The translations under genes and the position numbers were made by a program. 17,845 bases of DNA. It comes from Wagnerdoeblera sp046292685. GTDB taxonomy: Bacteria > Pseudomonadota > Alphaproteobacteria > Rhodobacterales > Rhodobacteraceae. Location: NCBI RefSeq assembly GCF_046292685.1, contig NZ_JBKBQM010000059.1:1-17845 (forward strand), written 5' to 3'. Below, one piece after another: positions 15,431 to 17,845 of the stretch. The notes below the pieces were generated by a model. The model was not told the origin of the DNA and did not search any database. It worked only from the letters and a program-made list of their open reading frames with translations. Within the stretch, counting starts at the first letter, position 1, and each line of letters begins with the position of its first letter.

Positions 15431-16405
15431 TCAGTCCAGCGCATCGGCCAGCCAGGCGCGGATCAGAAAATGCGCAATTGCACCCTTTCGTGCCGGGCGC
15501 AGTTCGGGATGGCGCCCCCCCATCACCTCGACCATCTCCTCGCGCGTCACCCAGCGTGCCGCTTCGAGCTCGGCGGGGTCGATGGTGATGGCATCGCCCA
15601 GCGCCTCGCCCGCGCAGCCCAGCATCAGCGAGGCCGGAAAGGGCCAGGGCTGGCTTGCCAGATACCGCACGGCGCCCACCGGGACGCCGGTTTCCTCGGC
15701 CACCTCGCGGCGCACCGCGGCCTCGATCGTCTCGCCGGGTTCGATGAAGCCCGCCAGCAACGAAAACATCCCCGGCGGCCACCCGGGCGAGCGCCCCATC
15801 AGCACCCGGTTGCCGCGTGTGATCAGCATGATGACCACAGGATCGGTGCGCGGGAAATGCGGCGCGCGGCAGGCCGGGCACTGGCGCTGCCAGCCGGCCA
15901 TCGTCACCTCGGACCGCTGGCCGCAGCGCGCGCAGAAGCCGTGCGTGCGATGCCATTCGAACAGCCCCCGCGCCATCGCCGCCAACTCGGCCTCGAGCGG
16001 CGACAGCGCCGCCATCACGCCCCGCAGTTCGGCAAAGCGGTGATCGGCGGGCAAGGCGGGGTGGTGCTGTTCGGTCGGGTCGAAAAAGGCGCCTTGCGCG
16101 CCGGCATCCAGCCCGGCGGGTTCCCACCCCGAAAGGTCGGCGGCAAACAGCGGCGCATCGCCGGCAAGCCCCAGAAACAGCGGGGGCGTGCCGGCGGCCT
16201 CGGCCAGAACCGGGTGATCGGGTGGCACAAGCCCCAGGGCCGAACGGGCCTCGCCCGCGATCAGCGGCTTGCCGCGCCACATCGGCAGAACCCGCGTGGC
16301 CGGGCCGCGCCACATCGCCGCCTGCCGTTCCGCATCGCCCCGCAGGGCGGCGCCACGGTCCAGCCCGCCCAAGCCCCCGAAGGTCACCGTTTCCGCATCG
16401 CGCAT
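15431..16405 (-). CDS. nudC: NAD(H) pyrophosphatase NudC (RNA NAD-decapping)
   Basis: A 324-residue Nudix hydrolase that cleaves NADH/NAD+ to NMN(H) and AMP and, in characterised relatives, removes NAD caps from RNA. An N-terminal NudC domain (1-150) is followed by a zinc ribbon with Cys158, Cys161, Cys176 and Cys179. The Nudix box spans 219-241 (GFIEPGETIEAAVRREVAEETGV). The NudC-specific SQPWPFPASLM (251-261) separates it from other Nudix enzymes. The ATG at 16405 has a plausible GGGGCAAGG ribosome binding site; the frame extends upstream to 16510 without family-like sequence. It is divergent from the CpdB-like gene across 159 bases, in which I found no clear promoter for either direction. 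Confidence 0.93.
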   Translation of the reverse strand: MRDAETVTFGGLGGLDRGAALRGDAERQAAMWRGPATRVLPMWRGKPLIAGEARSALGLVPPDHPVLAEAAGTPPLFLGLAGDAPLFAADLSGWEPAGLDAGAQGAFFDPTEQHHPALPADHRFAELRGVMAALSPLEAELAAMARGLFEWHRTHGFCARCGQRSEVTMAGWQRQCPACRAPHFPRTDPVVIMLITRGNRVLMGRSPGWPPGMFSLLAGFIEPGETIEAAVRREVAEETGVPVGAVRYLASQPWPFPASLMLGCAGEALGDAITIDPAELEAARWVTREEMVEVMGGRHPELRPARKGAIAHFLIRAWLADALD

Positions 16406-16564
16406 GGCCTTGCCCCTGTTGCCGTCTGCGATGGATGCCACGCCGCGGCCACCGGCGAAAGGGCGGATGGCCGCCGTTGCCGAAATGCAACCCTTGATTG
16501 CGCAACGCACTCCCGGCTCGCCGCAGGCTGGACGGCTGCCATCGCCCGGCTAAGGTAACTGCGC

Positions 16565-17845
16565 ATGACAGCGAGGAAAACCCCGTTGCCGCCCAAGACC
16601 TTGAAAGAACCGCCGACCCCGCGCTGCACGGTCACTGTGTTGGCCACCAGCGATCTGCACCTGCATCTTTGCCCCTGGGACTACTACGCCGACCGCCCTG
16701 ACCCGGGCGAAGGGCTGGCCTCGGTGGCAGGGCATATCCGCGCGCTGCGCCGGACCTTTCCGAATGCGCTGCTGGTCGACAACGGCGACTTCCTGCAAGG
16801 CACCGCCCTGGGCGAGGCGCTGGCCGACGCGCGCCCCCCGGGCCCCGGCCACCCGCACCCGATGGTCGAGGCGCTGAATGTGCTGGAATACGATGCGGTG
16901 GCGCTGGGGAACCACGACTTCAACTACGGCCTCGGCTTTCTTGCCGATGCGCTGGCGGGTGCTCGGTTTCCGGTGTTGTGCGCCAATCTGCGGCGGATCG
17001 ACGGCGGGCCGATGCTGTGGGGCGGGTGGACGTTGCTTGACCGCAAGGTCATCTGCACCGATGGCCGCGAACGATCACTGCGCCTGGGGCTGGTGGGCTT
17101 TGTTCCTCCGCAGGTGATGATCTGGGATCACGCCCACCTGAACGGACGCGCCCAGGTCGAAGGCATCGTGGCCGCGGCCAATCGGGTGGTGCCGCAGATC
17201 ATCGCCGCCGGGGCCGATGTCGTGGTCGCGCTGTGCCATTCCGGCATCGGCACGATGGATGGTGGCGCGGAGCCCGAGGCCGAAAACGCGGCACTGGCGC
17301 TGGCGGCCGTGCCGGGAATCGATGCCGTGGTGGCCGGGCACAGCCACCAGGTGTTTCCGGGCTGCGGTTTCGACGACCTGCCGCACATCGACAACAAGGC
17401 AGGGCTGCTGTCGGGCAAACCGGCCTGCATGCCCGGGTTTTCGGCCAGCCACCTCGGGGTGCTGCGGCTTGATCTGGAGCTGACGGCCGGCCGGGGGTGG
17501 CGCTGCAACGGCGGGGCGGGCAGCACCGTCAGCCTGTCGGCGGTGGCCGGTGCCGGGCCGCCGGACGACGCCCGGCCGACCGGCGCGGATGACGAGCCGC
17601 TGCTGCGCCTGTGCGAAGCCGCACATGTGGCCACCCGCCGATACCTCGACCGCCCGGCGGGGCACACCGAAACGGCGCTGACCAGCTATTTCGCCATGAC
17701 CGGCGATTGCGCAGCCACCCGCCTGATTGCGCGCGCGCAGGCCTGGCACGTGGCGCAGATGCTGAGCACCGGGCCCCATGCCCATCTGCCGGTGCTGTCG
17801 GCCGCCGCCCCGGCGCGGGCCGGCGGGCGCGGCGGGCCCGGAAAC
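16565..17845 (+). CDS. CpdB-like 2',3'-cyclic-nucleotide phosphodiesterase/3'-nucleotidase (3' end outside window)
   Basis: The first 427 residues of a bifunctional metallophosphatase, open at the window edge. The metallophosphoesterase domain shows TSDLHLHL (28-35, Asp30 and His32), VDNGDFLQG (71-79, Asp75), GNHDFNYG (115-122, Asn116 and His117), CHSGIG (224-229) and GHSHQVFPG (258-266). The start of the C-terminal 5'-nucleotidase domain, AAAPARAGGRGGP, is CpdB-like. In-frame TAA eight bases before the ATG fixes 16565 as the first possible start, with AAGG nine bases upstream. Unlike periplasmic CpdB and UshA of enterobacteria, the N-terminus (a Pro/Lys-rich stretch of about 20 residues) is not a signal peptide, so a cytoplasmic location is predicted. 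Products would feed the nucleoside-salvage genes nearby. The rest of the protein cannot be judged. Confidence 0.88.
   Translation, partial: MTARKTPLPPKTLKEPPTPRCTVTVLATSDLHLHLCPWDYYADRPDPGEGLASVAGHIRALRRTFPNALLVDNGDFLQGTALGEALADARPPGPGHPHPMVEALNVLEYDAVALGNHDFNYGLGFLADALAGARFPVLCANLRRIDGGPMLWGGWTLLDRKVICTDGRERSLRLGLVGFVPPQVMIWDHAHLNGRAQVEGIVAAANRVVPQIIAAGADVVVALCHSGIGTMDGGAEPEAENAALALAAVPGIDAVVAGHSHQVFPGCGFDDLPHIDNKAGLLSGKPACMPGFSASHLGVLRLDLELTAGRGWRCNGGAGSTVSLSAVAGAGPPDDARPTGADDEPLLRLCEAAHVATRRYLDRPAGHTETALTSYFAMTGDCAATRLIARAQAWHVAQMLSTGPHAHLPVLSAAAPARAGGRGGPGN

Noticed and set aside
15421..15432. TGATCC on the minus strand at the nudC stop as a second RpoE promoter
   Set aside because: No CGTA follows at about 16 bases; the sequence there is TCTG. 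The match arises partly from the nudC stop codon itself.

Overview
The window is a gene-dense, very GC-rich stretch of about 17.8 kb with 17 protein-coding genes. No RNA genes, mobile elements or CRISPR arrays were seen. It reads as the chromosome of an alphaproteobacterium of the Rhodobacterales (Rhodobacter/Paracoccus-like). The pointers are a long methylsuccinyl-CoA dehydrogenase of the ethylmalonyl-CoA pathway, an RpoH of the RpoHII type behind an RpoE-type promoter, a GST-fold protein resembling FzlA, and GC-rich intergenic hairpins followed by a GATATTT-type motif. No gap between genes exceeds about 165 bases. All assignments were made by reading the translated sequence, with no database search.

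Left part (1-4978): three genes on the minus strand run mcd - mtgA - GST/FzlA-like, combining acetyl-CoA assimilation with cell-wall and division functions. An AT-rich divergent region separates mcd from a plus-strand pair, a TauE/SafE permease and an alpha/beta hydrolase. The hydrolase overlaps a converging gene by 11 bases.

Middle (4968-8953): on the minus strand, rpoH (RpoHII type) is coupled by a GTGA overlap to a ChaN-like, probably periplasmic protein. On the plus strand, divergent from rpoH, lie cobU/cobP and a histidine phosphatase (possible CobC), overlapping by ATGA. The likely RpoE-type promoter of rpoH covers the start of cobU. Next comes an uncharacterised membrane protein whose soluble domain looks like an M48 peptidase that has lost its HExxH site.

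Right part (8984-16405): all minus strand. The order in the direction of transcription is nudC, a SRPBCC protein, then cdd - deoA - deoB - add - upp, and finally an exported SPOR-domain protein. The cdd-deoA-deoB trio and the add-upp pair are each joined by overlapping or nearly touching codons. Together they form a nucleoside-salvage cluster: deamination of cytidine and adenosine, phosphorolysis of pyrimidine deoxynucleosides, isomerisation of the pentose phosphate, and recovery of uracil as UMP. At the right edge a plus-strand CpdB-like nucleotidase begins and is cut by the window end. It could feed nucleosides to the salvage genes.

Most of the content is housekeeping. The points most worth checking are the pseudo-peptidase, the stress promoter embedded in the cobU start, the FzlA-like GST beside mtgA, and the structured deoB-add spacer. 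I did not find a convincing new multi-gene system.
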